64,000 nucleotides of DNA. Origin: HGM12998 sp900756495 (lineage in GTDB: Bacteria > Bacillota > Clostridia > Oscillospirales > Oscillospiraceae). A model generated the notes under the pieces. It did not search any database. It saw nothing but the letters and a program-made list of their open reading frames with translations, and had not been told where the DNA came from. The stretch spans positions 210,548 through 274,547 of the forward strand of contig CAUEFI010000001.1 of assembly GCA_958477305.1 (NCBI GenBank), in the 5' to 3' direction. Of the stretch, positions 7,939-18,226 are shown one piece after another. Position 1 is the first letter of the stretch. Each line of letters opens with the position of its first letter. The translations under genes were made by a program, and so were the position numbers.

Positions 7939-8352
7939 TTATCCTTTTTCCTGCCTCCGGCGGAACGCAAAAAAGCGCTGGCCAAAGTAATTTAAAATGG
8001 TATACAGACACATGCCCCCCAGTTTGGTCAGGCGTTCCTGCCAGATCTGAGAGATCGCCGTTTTCCCCAGTACCCACTCCGCCAGGGGCTGAGCCAGGGC
8101 ATAGGCGGCGACATAGCAGACTGCCACGTTGACAGTGAATTTCACTGCGGAACGGAGCAGCGTCTCCTGGCTCTGGAACGTAAAATGCCTGTTGAGAAAG
8201 AAGCTCATGACCGCCCCTGCCAAATACGCGATGGCGGTGGAGGGCCAATAGCCCAATCCCTCCAGCAGGAACATGAGCACCATGGACAGCAGCGTATTTC
8301 CAACGCCCACCAACAGGAATTTGGGGATGCTCTTGTCAATCAGCCTGGCCAT
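7939..8352 (-). CDS. GtrA-family membrane protein
   Basis: 137 aa with four predicted membrane helices (about 10-32, 38-57, 75-97, 105-127) and the GtrA-type features FLLVGVGNTLLSM and YLAGAVMSFFLNRHFTF. GtrA proteins are thought to move polyprenyl-linked sugars across the membrane or otherwise help cell-surface glycosylation. Its start overlaps the end of the upstream GT2 gene by 17 bp, and such glycosyltransferase-GtrA pairs are a standard arrangement: the transferase makes the lipid-linked sugar and GtrA handles it. The polymer that is decorated is not shown. Confidence 0.88.
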   Translation of the reverse strand: MARLIDKSIPKFLLVGVGNTLLSMVLMFLLEGLGYWPSTAIAYLAGAVMSFFLNRHFTFQSQETLLRSAVKFTVNVAVCYVAAYALAQPLAEWVLGKTAISQIWQERLTKLGGMCLYTILNYFGQRFFAFRRRQEKG

Positions 8353-9319
8353 CGCCGTCCTCCAGTATCTCCCGGATTAGAAAGCGGGGCCGCCCCTTGG
8401 TCTCCAGATAGATCTTTCCGATATACTCGCCGATAACCCCCAGGGAGAGGAGAATCAGCCCCCCGATGGCCCACACCGAGCAGATGACGCTGGCCCACCC
8501 CGCCACAGTGGCCCCAATAGCCCAGCGGGCGATGAAATAGATAATCATGGCGATGCTCACCAGGAAAATCAGAAAACCCAGCATGGTGATATAGCGGATC
8601 GGCTTGACCGAGAGGGACGTAATTCCCTCCATGGCAAACGAGAGCATTTTCTTCAGCGGATACTTGCTCTCCCCCGCAAAGCGTTCCCCCCGCTCGTACT
8701 CCACGGCTGCACAGGTGTAACCTATCATAGGCACAATGCCGCGGAGAAACAGGTTTACTTCCTTGAATGCGGCAAGCCCCTCCAGGGCTCGGCGGGACAT
8801 AAGGCGGTAGTCGGCGTGGTTGAATACCGTCTCCGCCCCCATAAAGTTCATCAGACGGTAAAAGCTCTCAGCGGTAAAACGTTTGAAGAACGTGTCCTTC
8901 TTCCGGCTTGCGCGCACACCGTAGACAATATCACAGCCCTCATCGTACTTGTCCAGCATGCGATCCACCGCATCCACATCATCCTGCAGGTCGGCATCCA
9001 TGGAAATCGCCATGTCACAGCGGTCCTTTGCCGTCATAAGTCCCGCCAGCAGCGCATTCTGATGGCCCCGGTTTCGGGTCAGATTCACCCCTGAAAACAG
9101 CGGGCTCTCCCTGTGGAGGCGCTCAATGATATTCCAGGTGCCGTCCTTTGATCCGTCGTTAACCAGAAGCACCCGGCTCCGCTCTGAAATCCTCCCCGCC
9201 GACACCATTGCCTCCATCTTGGCCCTGAGACGTCTGGATGTCTCCGGAAGGACCGCCTCTTCATTATAACAGGGAACCACAATATAAAGTATGTCTGCCA
9301 AAGCTCCCGCACTCCCCAT
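8336..9319 (-). CDS. GT2 glycosyltransferase (DPM1/GtrB-like)
   Basis: 327 aa from the chosen ATG. The N-terminal GT-A domain has IVVPCYNEE, VLLVNDGSKDGTW, GHQNALLAG and the metal-binding DADLQDD; two C-terminal membrane helices (about 240-300) follow. This is the layout of polyprenyl-phosphate glucosyl/mannosyltransferases such as GtrB. The ATG at 9319 has a poor ribosome site; a TTG at 9298 (LADILYIVV) preceded by GGGAGTGCGGGAG is a plausible alternative. Coupled with the following gtrA-type gene. Confidence 0.88.
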   Translation of the reverse strand: MGSAGALADILYIVVPCYNEEAVLPETSRRLRAKMEAMVSAGRISERSRVLLVNDGSKDGTWNIIERLHRESPLFSGVNLTRNRGHQNALLAGLMTAKDRCDMAISMDADLQDDVDAVDRMLDKYDEGCDIVYGVRASRKKDTFFKRFTAESFYRLMNFMGAETVFNHADYRLMSRRALEGLAAFKEVNLFLRGIVPMIGYTCAAVEYERGERFAGESKYPLKKMLSFAMEGITSLSVKPIRYITMLGFLIFLVSIAMIIYFIARWAIGATVAGWASVICSVWAIGGLILLSLGVIGEYIGKIYLETKGRPRFLIREILEDGDGQAD

Positions 9320-9516
9320 CTTTTGTATTGCCGTTTTTCGTATTATACCCCTTTTGGACGAAAAAGGGAACAGGGGAGTTCCGTCCTGCTCCGGAGGATC
9401 TCTGCAGGCGGCCTCTCCTTGCCCTTGAGAAGCGGACCGTGACATGATAAGATTATCACATTGCAACAGCCTGCCGTCATCAGACAAGACGAAACAGCTG
9501 CGAAGGAGGAAGCCAC

Positions 9517-10035
9517 TTGGACATCGCATTCAAACAATGTACACAGGCAGATCTTTTCGACCTGCGCGCACTCTCCCGCAGGACTTTTCGAGAGACCTTC
9601 GCCGCGGACAACACCCCCGCCGCCCTGCAGGCCCATCTGGATCGCGCTTATGCTCTGGAGAAGCTCCGCGCGGAGCTGTCCAACCCGTATTCACAATTTT
9701 GGTTTCTCTATGAAAAGGGCTCGTTGGCCGGATACCTGAAGCTGAATGAAGCCCCCGCCCAGACGGAACTGCACGACCCAGTCTCTTTGGAGATAGAGCG
9801 AATCTATGTTGCGCGTGCGTTTCAGGGACACGGATTGGGCGGCATGCTGATGGCACGGGCAATTGAGACAGCGCAGGCGCGCGGTAAACGGTATATCTGG
9901 CTTGGCGTCTGGGAGAAAAATAAAAAGGCACGCTCCTTTTACCAAAAGCACGGCTTCCGGAAGATCGGATCTCACCCCTTCTCTGTCGGGGATGAGGTGC
10001 AGACGGACGATATCATGCGTAAGGATTTGCAGTGA
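9517..10035 (+). CDS. GNAT-family N-acetyltransferase
   Basis: 172 aa. TTG start with AAGGAGGA seven bases upstream. GNAT motif A is present as EIERIYVARAFQGHGLGGMLM (acetyl-CoA loop Q-G-H-G-L-G), then GKRYIWLGVWEKNKKARSFYQKHGF as motif B. Resembles small PaiA-type acetyltransferases, some of which act on polyamines, but the substrate is not determined by these motifs. It sits alone, divergent from the GT2 gene and convergent with sigF. A weak promoter candidate (TTGAGA, 17 nt, TAAGAT) lies at about 9425-9453. Confidence 0.85.
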   Translation: MDIAFKQCTQADLFDLRALSRRTFRETFAADNTPAALQAHLDRAYALEKLRAELSNPYSQFWFLYEKGSLAGYLKLNEAPAQTELHDPVSLEIERIYVARAFQGHGLGGMLMARAIETAQARGKRYIWLGVWEKNKKARSFYQKHGFRKIGSHPFSVGDEVQTDDIMRKDLQ

Positions 10036-10106
10036 GACCGTCTGATATTCCCTTGGGCCCCGCATCCTCACAGCGTGATCTTTGCCCTTCTCAAAAACAG
10101 GCATCA

Positions 10107-10140
10107 AACGGCGCCGCCCCCAGACCGGGGCGGCGCCGTT
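10107..10140. terminator. Bidirectional terminator between GNAT gene and sigF
   Basis: A 14-bp perfect GC-rich stem (AACGGCGCCGCCCC) with a 6-nt loop, between converging genes. Confidence 0.7.
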
Positions 10141-10144
10141 CCCG

Positions 10145-10855
10145 CTATTCCGTCAGCTTTCTTCGCAGGTGCTCCATCGCCTTGCGCTCGATGCGGGAGA
10201 CCTGAACCTGTGAGACGCCCAGCACCTTGGCGGCCTTATCCTGGGTCAGGTTCCGAAAGTACCGCAACGCGATGACCTGCCGTTCCCGCTCAGGCAGGGC
10301 CTCGACTGCGGCGCGGAGCGAAAGCCGCTCCACTACCCCCTCTTCCATTCCCTCCGTCCCCAGAATGCTCTCCAGCGTAAAACCGTCTCCTGTCTCCATT
10401 TGCAGGGAGGCGACCGGTGCACAGGCCTCCTCGGCTGCGGCGATTTCCTCGCATTCCAAGCCGGTCTCTTCTGCGAGCTCGGAGAGGGTAGGTTCTCTGC
10501 CCAGTGCGGCCGAAAGCTTGTCCCGCGCAGTGCGAATCGTCCCCGCCCGCTCCTTCAGGCCGCGGCTCACTTTTACTGCGCCATCGTCCCGCAGAAAACG
10601 CCGGATCTCCCCGGCGATTTTGGGGACGGCATAGGTGGAGAACTGACACCCGAAGGCCGGATCGAACCCCCGGACCGCCTTCAGAAATCCAAGGCAGCCC
10701 AGCTGATACAGATCCTCGGGATCCACGCCTCTCCCATAGTACCGGCGAACGATACTCCAAATCAGGCCGCCGTTCTCTTCAATGAGCTGTTCGCATGCCC
10801 CGTTATCTCCGGCCCGGGCCGCTTCCAGCATCTCAGGGGTATCGGCAACACTCAC
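10145..10855 (-). CDS. sigF: Forespore sigma factor SigF
   Basis: 236 aa. Directs the first forespore-specific transcription after asymmetric division. Region 2 is clear (DPEDLYQLGCLGFLKAVRGF, then FSTYAVPKIAGEIRRFLRDD), region 3 includes REPTLSELAEETGLE, and region 4 has LPERERQVIALRYF and the recognition helix VSQVQVSRIERKAMEHLRR. It is last in the spoIIAA-spoIIAB-sigF operon and overlaps spoIIAB by 4 bp. Released from SpoIIAB when SpoIIAA is dephosphorylated; SpoIIE is not in this window. Confirms an endospore former. Confidence 0.96.
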   Translation of the reverse strand: MSVADTPEMLEAARAGDNGACEQLIEENGGLIWSIVRRYYGRGVDPEDLYQLGCLGFLKAVRGFDPAFGCQFSTYAVPKIAGEIRRFLRDDGAVKVSRGLKERAGTIRTARDKLSAALGREPTLSELAEETGLECEEIAAAEEACAPVASLQMETGDGFTLESILGTEGMEEGVVERLSLRAAVEALPERERQVIALRYFRNLTQDKAAKVLGVSQVQVSRIERKAMEHLRRKLTE

Positions 10856-11295
10856 GCCGGTCCCCCCAGACGGCGGGATATTTTTTTGCGCAGCGTAACG
10901 GTTGTCCCCTTTCCGGGGGCGGAACGCACCTTTACGGCATCCATAAAGCTCTCCATAATGGTAAAGCCCATGCCGGAGCGTTCCTCGCTCCCCGTGGTAA
11001 AAAGCGGGGTACGGGCCCGCTCCACGTCCTCTATACCTACGCCGCTGTCCCTGACGACAATCTCCAGGCTGTTGTCCGGGTAGAGCCGCAGGCGCATGGT
11101 CACTCTGCCCAGCGCGTCCGGATAGGCATGGACAATGCAGTTGGTTACCGCCTCGCTGACTGCAGTCTTCACATCATTTACCTCGTCCAGCGTGGGATCC
11201 AGCTGAGCGGCAAAGCAGGCTGCGGTCGTACGCGCAAAGCCCTCATTGGCCGACCGGCTGAGAAAGGTTACCGCCGCCTCGTTGGTTGGTTTCAT
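10852..11295 (-). CDS. spoIIAB: Anti-sigma F factor SpoIIAB
   Basis: 147 aa, the standard length. A GHKL serine kinase that binds SigF and phosphorylates SpoIIAA. Visible ATP-site motifs are the N box (DVKTAVSEAVTNCIVHAYP), G1 (VVRDSGVGIEDV) and G2 (ERSGMGFTIMESF). The ATG at 11295 is chosen because AGGAGG lies nine bases upstream; an open extension would run back through the intergenic region to spoIIAA. Overlaps sigF by 4 bp, keeping the two in stoichiometric expression. Confidence 0.96.
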   Translation of the reverse strand: MKPTNEAAVTFLSRSANEGFARTTAACFAAQLDPTLDEVNDVKTAVSEAVTNCIVHAYPDALGRVTMRLRLYPDNSLEIVVRDSGVGIEDVERARTPLFTTGSEERSGMGFTIMESFMDAVKVRSAPGKGTTVTLRKKISRRLGGPA

Positions 11296-11347
11296 ATGTA
11301 TAACCTCCTGTCGGGGCCGCCCGAAAGGGGCGGCCCGTTTTTCTCCA

Positions 11348-11653
11348 TTATTCAAATCGGATCAGCCGATCCACCCCGGCCGCGCGCAGCACCTTTCCCG
11401 CTTGGTCCGGAACATGGACTACCCTGAGGCTTCCGCCCAGCTCTCCCATCCGGCGGAAGGTCCGCAGCAAAACGGCAATGCCTGAGCTGTCCATAAAGGT
11501 CACGCCCCCCAGGTCCAGAGTGAGATCCCGGGGAAGATCTGCGTCAATATGTCGCGCCAGTTCCTCCATGAGCGCCCGGGCCCGGTGGTGGTCGACTTCC
11601 CCGGTAATCTCGGCCGTCATCACCCGGTTTTCCCTGGTGCAGGTTATCGGCAT
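11348..11653 (-). CDS. spoIIAA: Anti-anti-sigma factor SpoIIAA
   Basis: 101-aa STAS protein, slightly shorter than the Bacillus protein (117 aa). The phosphorylated serine lies in GVTFMDSSGIAVLL (about residue 57), as in SpoIIAA. Dephosphorylated SpoIIAA pulls SpoIIAB off SigF. GGGAGG precedes the ATG at 11653. First gene of the operon; 52 nt separate it from spoIIAB. Upstream lies an unusual inverted repeat, described separately. Confidence 0.95.
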   Translation of the reverse strand: MPITCTRENRVMTAEITGEVDHHRARALMEELARHIDADLPRDLTLDLGGVTFMDSSGIAVLLRTFRRMGELGGSLRVVHVPDQAGKVLRAAGVDRLIRFE

Positions 11654-11676
11654 GGCTTGTCCCTCCCAATATGAAA

Positions 11677-11711
11677 AATCACTGTATACCAAATTATGGT
11701 ATACAGTGATT
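11677..11711 (-). promoter_or_regulatory. 14-bp inverted repeat upstream of spoIIAA
   Basis: Perfect arms AATCACTGTATACC / GGTATACAGTGATT around a 7-nt AT-rich loop. On the minus strand the second arm runs into TTTTT, so it may be the terminator of the lipoprotein gene upstream, an attenuator, or an operator. A TATAAT on the minus strand (11709-11714) touches it. Confidence 0.55.
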
Positions 11712-11746
11712 ATACGCTCTCACGCCGTATTATTTTGTCGGAAGGG

Positions 11747-12472
11747 CTAGACAATCTGATAAAAGCTGGTAAAAATCCATCTCTCCCCCACCTTTTCGTA
11801 GGGGAATTCATGGGGAACTGCGTCATCCGCCGTCACACGGACCAGAAATCTGGTGCTGCTCTCCCGCAGCACCTGTCTGCTGACCGCTCCCCGGACACCG
11901 CCCTCCCGGCCTTCTCCGGCCAGAACATACAGCGCGCCGTCCAGTTCCAGGAACCTCTTTCCATCTACCGGCAGAAGCTCGTCCACGATCTCATCGGAAA
12001 AAAGTCCCCGCAGCTGTCCCCTCAGATCGGCCAGACTGACCGGTCCAGGATCCGCCACCCGATAGTAATAGCTGTCGTTCACCTCGCGAAGGTCCTCCCA
12101 GTCCACTGGGGGGAGCGCACCATGAAACCAGCTGTAGAGCTCTTCGGCCCGGTCATAGGCTTCCAGCACCTCTTCCTCTCCGGGGACCTCGGGCTCCTCT
12201 TCCGGCGTAGGCTCCGGACTGGCTGCCGGTGTGGGAACCGACGGCGCCGCGGTCGCGCCGGCTGTCGGCTGGGGCTGCACTGGGGCATGGGTCGCCTCGG
12301 GGGTTGGCACTGGAGCAGGCGTCGGCGCTGCCGTAGGGGTAGGTGTGGCAGTCTCTGCCGGTGTGGGAGGCGGAGTAGCGACCGGCGCTGTGGGCGCAGT
12401 ATCAGTCTGCGGACTGCAGCCCGCCAGCAGGACAAGGCACAGCGCCGCAAGGAACAGTCCTGCATGCTTCAT
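11747..12472 (-). CDS. Lipoprotein with Pro/Thr/Ala-rich linker
   Basis: 241 aa. The signal peptide ends in the lipobox LLAGC, so it should be anchored to the outer face of the membrane. Residues about 24-115 are a low-complexity Pro/Thr/Ala spacer of the type that crosses the cell wall. The C-terminal ~125 residues form a folded, acidic domain (EEVLEAYDRAEELYSWFHG at its start) that resembles small uncharacterised clostridial domains; no enzymatic motif is seen. ATG at 12472 gives the signal peptide directly; a 54-codon open extension upstream lacks signal features. Confidence 0.8.
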   Translation of the reverse strand: MKHAGLFLAALCLVLLAGCSPQTDTAPTAPVATPPPTPAETATPTPTAAPTPAPVPTPEATHAPVQPQPTAGATAAPSVPTPAASPEPTPEEEPEVPGEEEVLEAYDRAEELYSWFHGALPPVDWEDLREVNDSYYYRVADPGPVSLADLRGQLRGLFSDEIVDELLPVDGKRFLELDGALYVLAGEGREGGVRGAVSRQVLRESSTRFLVRVTADDAVPHEFPYEKVGERWIFTSFYQIV

Positions 12473-12608
12473 CTCAATCTCCCTCCCTCTCCGCGCGATC
12501 GGCGCTGTCCTGCCTATGTTTCTATTATTGTATCCCGCGGCCCTCCAAATCACAACTACGAACGCATGACAAAAAGTGACGCAAAATAACAACCTGACCG
12601 CGGAAAAT

Positions 12609-12631
12609 GCCACCGGCTCAAGACCGGTGGC
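12609..12631 (-). terminator. Terminator of the ABC-F gene
   Basis: Minus-strand stem GCCACCGG / CCGGTGGC with a 7-nt loop, then ATTTTCC, 68 nt after the ABC-F stop. Confidence 0.65.
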
Positions 12632-12698
12632 CATAAAACGATAGCTCCATAAGGCTTATGACGCCTGTCGGGCGGAAGCACTCTTAAGCATATAAGCC

Positions 12699-14246
12699 TC
12701 AATATTGATTGGATGATATTTCCCGCAACCCCTCTGGCGTCAGTTCCAATACACGAGTACACACCTGTTCTAAATATAATCTATCATGGGAGACACTGAT
12801 GATGCACCCCGGAAAATCAGCCAATGCCCGCCGGATCACCGGAGCGGACAGCGGCGAAAAGTTTCGGGTCGGTTCGTCCAGCACCAGCACGTTGGCCCCC
12901 TGGAGTATCATACCCAAAAACAGCACCTTGGCGCGCTGCCCGCCAGAAAGCGCCGCGGCCGGATGTTCCATCTCCTCCGTCTTATATTTCATGGCCCCTA
13001 GCAGAGTTCTGGCCAAAGTGATGTCATCCCGCTTGCCGGAAGGAGCCAGCAGTTCCACCGGCGTCTTATCCCCCAACAGGCCCTCATCGTAGTTTTGAGG
13101 CATATAGGCCGTATTAATATCCCGTCGAAGCACAAGCGCCTCAGCCGCAACCTTCAGCAAAGTAGACTTTCCCACCCCATTGAACCCTACAATCCCTATC
13201 CGCTCCGGCCCGGTGATCCACAAACGTATATTTTTAGCCAGAATTCGCTCTCCAACGGTGAGAGCCGCAAGATCCAGCCTCAAAATTGTCTTACCCCTTG
13301 GAATAACAGCCGTTCGCCCGTCAAAGGCGGCAAAAATGGCCTCCTCCCATTCCGGCATAGGGAGCATGTCTGCCCTCTCCCGTTCAAACCTTCGCCCCAG
13401 CGCCTGTACGGTATGCATCTTCTTTTTCAGCAGCCGTCCACCATGGGGATCCTGACGGGTGATATTGGCCTGATCGTGGTTCACCTTATCCCGTATCTGG
13501 CGGTAACGTTCCATCTTGGCGTCAAACTCCGCCCGCTCCTTCCGGGCAATCTGTCCTTGACGTTCCAGGGCCAAACTGCGGCGCGCCATGTACTCTCGGT
13601 AGCCTGTCCGAACCACTGTCGCCCGAGGTTGGGTACGCCGGTGCAACCGCTCCAGATGGATCATCAGATTGGCTGTCCGCTCCAGCAATGTCTCGTCATG
13701 GGACACATAGAGCACCGGGACGGGACAGGAGAGCAAAAAGCATTCCACCCATCGAAGCGTTTCCATGTCCAGATCATTGGATGGTTCATCGAGCAGCAAA
13801 ACATCTGGCCGATCCAGCTGCAACAAGGCCAGCCGCAGCTTCACTCGTTCGCCCCCGGAGAGGGTCGACATGGGCCTCCAGTCGTAAAAGATTTCTTGGT
13901 TTAACCCCAGTTGTCTTGCAGTCTGCGCCAATTCTCCGGGATCGGCGCTCTCAAAGGCCGGTATATTTTGACAGAATGTCGTCACCGGCAAATCCAGTTC
14001 CCCCGGCGTCAGCTCCTGTGACAGATAACCCCGGCGAAGCCCCTTGGCTATAATATCTCCCGTCCACTCTACATATGGTTCCGCCAGAGCGGGGTCGTAC
14101 AGCAGCTTGAGAAGCGTGGACTTGCCGTTTCCCTCCTCTCCAACGATAGCCGCCCGATCGCCCGGCGCCAGGCTGAAGGAGAGGCCTTCCACCAGGGTTG
14201 TCAGGTCTCTTTTATGTGTGATGGTCAGTTGTCTCACCTGTAACAC
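12699..14246 (-). CDS. ABC-F ribosomal protection protein (Lsa/Vga-like)
   Basis: 515 aa with two ABC ATPase domains and no membrane helices, so not a transporter. Domain 1: Walker A GEEGNGKST, signature LSGGERVKLRLAL, Walker B VLLLDEPSNDLD. An interdomain linker of about 80 charged residues (YRQIRDKVNHDQANITRQDP) would reach the ribosomal exit-site/PTC region. Domain 2: GFNGVGKST, LSGGQRAKVLFLG and LVLDEPTRNFSPLS, the last resembling Lsa/Vga resistance proteins rather than housekeeping EttA/Uup. Expected to displace lincosamide, streptogramin A or pleuromutilin drugs; the spectrum is inferred. GTG at 14246 is chosen because GGGAGGG lies seven bases upstream. Confidence 0.88.
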   Translation of the reverse strand: MLQVRQLTITHKRDLTTLVEGLSFSLAPGDRAAIVGEEGNGKSTLLKLLYDPALAEPYVEWTGDIIAKGLRRGYLSQELTPGELDLPVTTFCQNIPAFESADPGELAQTARQLGLNQEIFYDWRPMSTLSGGERVKLRLALLQLDRPDVLLLDEPSNDLDMETLRWVECFLLSCPVPVLYVSHDETLLERTANLMIHLERLHRRTQPRATVVRTGYREYMARRSLALERQGQIARKERAEFDAKMERYRQIRDKVNHDQANITRQDPHGGRLLKKKMHTVQALGRRFERERADMLPMPEWEEAIFAAFDGRTAVIPRGKTILRLDLAALTVGERILAKNIRLWITGPERIGIVGFNGVGKSTLLKVAAEALVLRRDINTAYMPQNYDEGLLGDKTPVELLAPSGKRDDITLARTLLGAMKYKTEEMEHPAAALSGGQRAKVLFLGMILQGANVLVLDEPTRNFSPLSAPVIRRALADFPGCIISVSHDRLYLEQVCTRVLELTPEGLREISSNQY

Positions 14247-14261
14247 GCGCAATCCCTCCCG

Positions 14262-14299
14262 AAAAACAAAAGTCTGCCCTCGCGGCGCGAAGGCAGACT
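14262..14299 (-). terminator. Attenuator terminator in the ABC-F leader
   Basis: Minus strand: AGTCTGCC, inner TCGC/GCGA pairing, GGCAGACT, then TTTTGTTTTT, ending about 16 nt before the GTG start codon. Transcription must read through it to reach the gene. Upstream ACTGACAC (14339-14346) can pair with GTGTCAGT (14297-14304) in the leader, which would invade the terminator stem. Confidence 0.8.
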
Positions 14300-14423
14300 G
14301 ACACGACGGAAAGCGCGCCAAAACAAAACCGTCTGGCGGTGTCAGTAAACCATCCTTCTCGTCACGAGGCAGCGGCCCATTTTTCAGAGTCGCCTGGAAT
14401 CCTATCATGACTGGAAAGAAAGT

Positions 14424-14435
14424 TTACTTGCGCAT
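14424..14435 (-). CDS. Three-codon leader ORF (Met-Arg-Lys) of the ABC-F gene
   Basis: ATG CGC AAG TAA, preceded by AAGGGTGGGAAA as a ribosome site, about 25 nt after the predicted transcription start and well upstream of the attenuator. Very short leader ORFs of this kind sense drug-stalled ribosomes in other ABC-F leaders. That it is translated is inference. Confidence 0.5.
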   Translation of the reverse strand: MRK

Positions 14436-14464
14436 TTTCCCACCCTTTTCAATTTGATGACGAG

Positions 14465-14493
14465 AGTATAGCATGGCCAAAGGTCTTTGTCAA
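14465..14493 (-). promoter_or_regulatory. Consensus promoter of the ABC-F gene
   Basis: Minus-strand TTGACA, 17-nt spacer, TATACT. Gives a leader of about 210 nt before the ABC-F start. The rest of the gene-free stretch 14247-14642 holds this leader and the valS terminator. Confidence 0.85.
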
Positions 14494-14534
14494 GCATGTG
14501 CGATAGTCAATCCCCTCCGGACATCTGCGCCGGA

Positions 14535-14568
14535 CAAAAAAGGCATGGCCCGCGGGCCATGCCTTTTC
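14535..14568 (-). terminator. Terminator of valS
   Basis: Minus-strand stem with 14 complementary bases (AAAAGGCATGGCCC) followed by a run of T, about 75 nt after the valS stop. Confidence 0.85.
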
Positions 14569-14642
14569 CTGTAAAAATGCCGTCTTACTTTTCAGATGCC
14601 ACTGATTGCAGCGGAAGCCCGGCTTTTCGCACGCCCTTTGAT

Positions 14643-17273
<2,631 letters not shown>

Positions 17274-17297
17274 TGGGCTTTTCTCCTTTATGAAACG

Positions 17298-17840
17298 TTA
17301 TTTCGGATCGCTGACGGGGTAGACCTGAATACGGCCTGAACACCACTTTTCCAGGGCATCCTTGAATTTTTCCGGTTTTCCCTCAACGAAGTCAGATTTT
17401 TTCATAATATACCCCTCCCGCTTGGAAAGAAAGAGGAAAAAATATTTCGTATTCTCAAAACAGGCATACACCTCATGATAGCGTGTGCGGAAGGTGTTGC
17501 CCTCCATGCGCTCCTCGATGCCGTCGCCGTCAAAGGTGTAGCTGATCTGTTTCTCTCCGTTGGTCCGCTTCCAGCGCCGCCAGGTGGACCAGGCCAGATA
17601 TTTGTGGTGGTACACCCCGGGGATACAGAGTACGATGCCGGCGATGATGCCGCCGACGGCCCAGGCTCCGCCCGAACCGCTCACGGCCATACTGCAGCCG
17701 GTGACCAGGAACAAGGCGCCCAGAAAGAAGAAGGTAATGCGGGAGATCAGGTTTTTCCCCTTCTGGACCGTGAGGCCCACCACCCGCTGGAACTCCACGA
17801 CGTCCTCCTTCTGGTAGACTGACTGAACGACAAACTTCAC
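17298..17840 (-). CDS. YcxB-like membrane protein
   Basis: 180 aa. Two adjacent membrane helices (about 36-55 and 60-78) split the protein: a short cytoplasmic N-terminus and a C-terminal domain (about 95-175) with ISYTFDGDGIEERMEGNTFRTRYHEVYACFE and YFFLFLSKREGYIMKKSDF, the pattern of YcxB-like domains. No biochemical role is known for that family. AAGGAGGAG precedes the ATG. It is the first gene after a T-box leader and is followed by valS, which makes it part of a tRNA-Val-responsive unit. Confidence 0.82.
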   Translation of the reverse strand: MKFVVQSVYQKEDVVEFQRVVGLTVQKGKNLISRITFFFLGALFLVTGCSMAVSGSGGAWAVGGIIAGIVLCIPGVYHHKYLAWSTWRRWKRTNGEKQISYTFDGDGIEERMEGNTFRTRYHEVYACFENTKYFFLFLSKREGYIMKKSDFVEGKPEKFKDALEKWCSGRIQVYPVSDPK

Positions 17841-17881
17841 TGCGTCTCCTCCTTAAATATAATATGTATTTATTGTGCCAT

Positions 17882-18130
17882 AAAAAACGCCCTGAACCGT
17901 CTCCGGTTCAGGGCGAACGTCAACGCATCCGCGGTACCACCTGAATTCGGACGCAATGCGCCCGCGCTCTTTTCCCTCTAACGCAGGGCGGCGCAGGCTC
18001 CTACTCCCATCTTCAGAGCCCGGACTCCGGGACCACCTTCCGCACACTCCCGCGGAGACTCGCACCGGCCGTCTCCTCTCTGTACCGCAGAGTGAACGTA
18101 CTCCTCCCCATCCTTGCCTTTCAATTTGTT
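17882..18130 (-). promoter_or_regulatory. T-box leader, probably tRNA-Val
   Basis: Minus strand. The conserved T-box sequence AGGTGGTACCGCGG is at 17929-17942, followed by a terminator with 12-bp stem CGCCCTGAACCG (17888-17915) and a T-run. Stem I features upstream include GAGTA, the CAGAGAGG bulge region and GGTGCGAG in the apical loop. The 3' side of the specifier loop reads GAAGGTGGTCCCGGAG; GTG (18036-18034) or GTC (18033-18031) would both specify valine. valS is the second gene downstream. Confidence 0.92.
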
Positions 18131-18142
18131 CAGATGTTATTC

Positions 18143-18170
18143 AGTATAACAAACAGGCCGAAAAAGTCAA
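18143..18170 (-). promoter_or_regulatory. Promoter of the Val T-box leader
   Basis: Minus-strand TTGACT, 16-nt spacer, TATACT, just upstream of Stem I. Confidence 0.75.
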
Positions 18171-18200
18171 GAGCGGGTTTTACTGGAGCAGGCAGCCGGA

Positions 18201-18223
18201 AAGCCGCCCCCGGAGGCGGTTTC
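18201..18223 (-). terminator. Terminator of the Trp-type transporter operon
   Basis: Minus-strand hairpin AAACCGCC-TCCG-GGGCGGCTTT directly after the ATPase stop codon. GC-rich with a short T end. Confidence 0.55.
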
Positions 18224-18226
18224 TGC

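Noticed and set aside
12225..12410. Short tandem repeats near 12.2-12.4 kb
   Set aside because: This is the coding sequence of the Pro/Thr/Ala linker of the lipoprotein.
11747..12634. Longer lipoprotein start at 12634
   Set aside because: It would bury the signal peptide and lipobox 54 residues inside the protein.
14247..14408. N-terminal extension of the ABC-F protein by 54 codons (MIGFQATL...)
   Set aside because: It would be translated across the attenuator, has no ribosome site, and lacks similarity to ABC-F N-termini; the GTG at 14246 has a good one.
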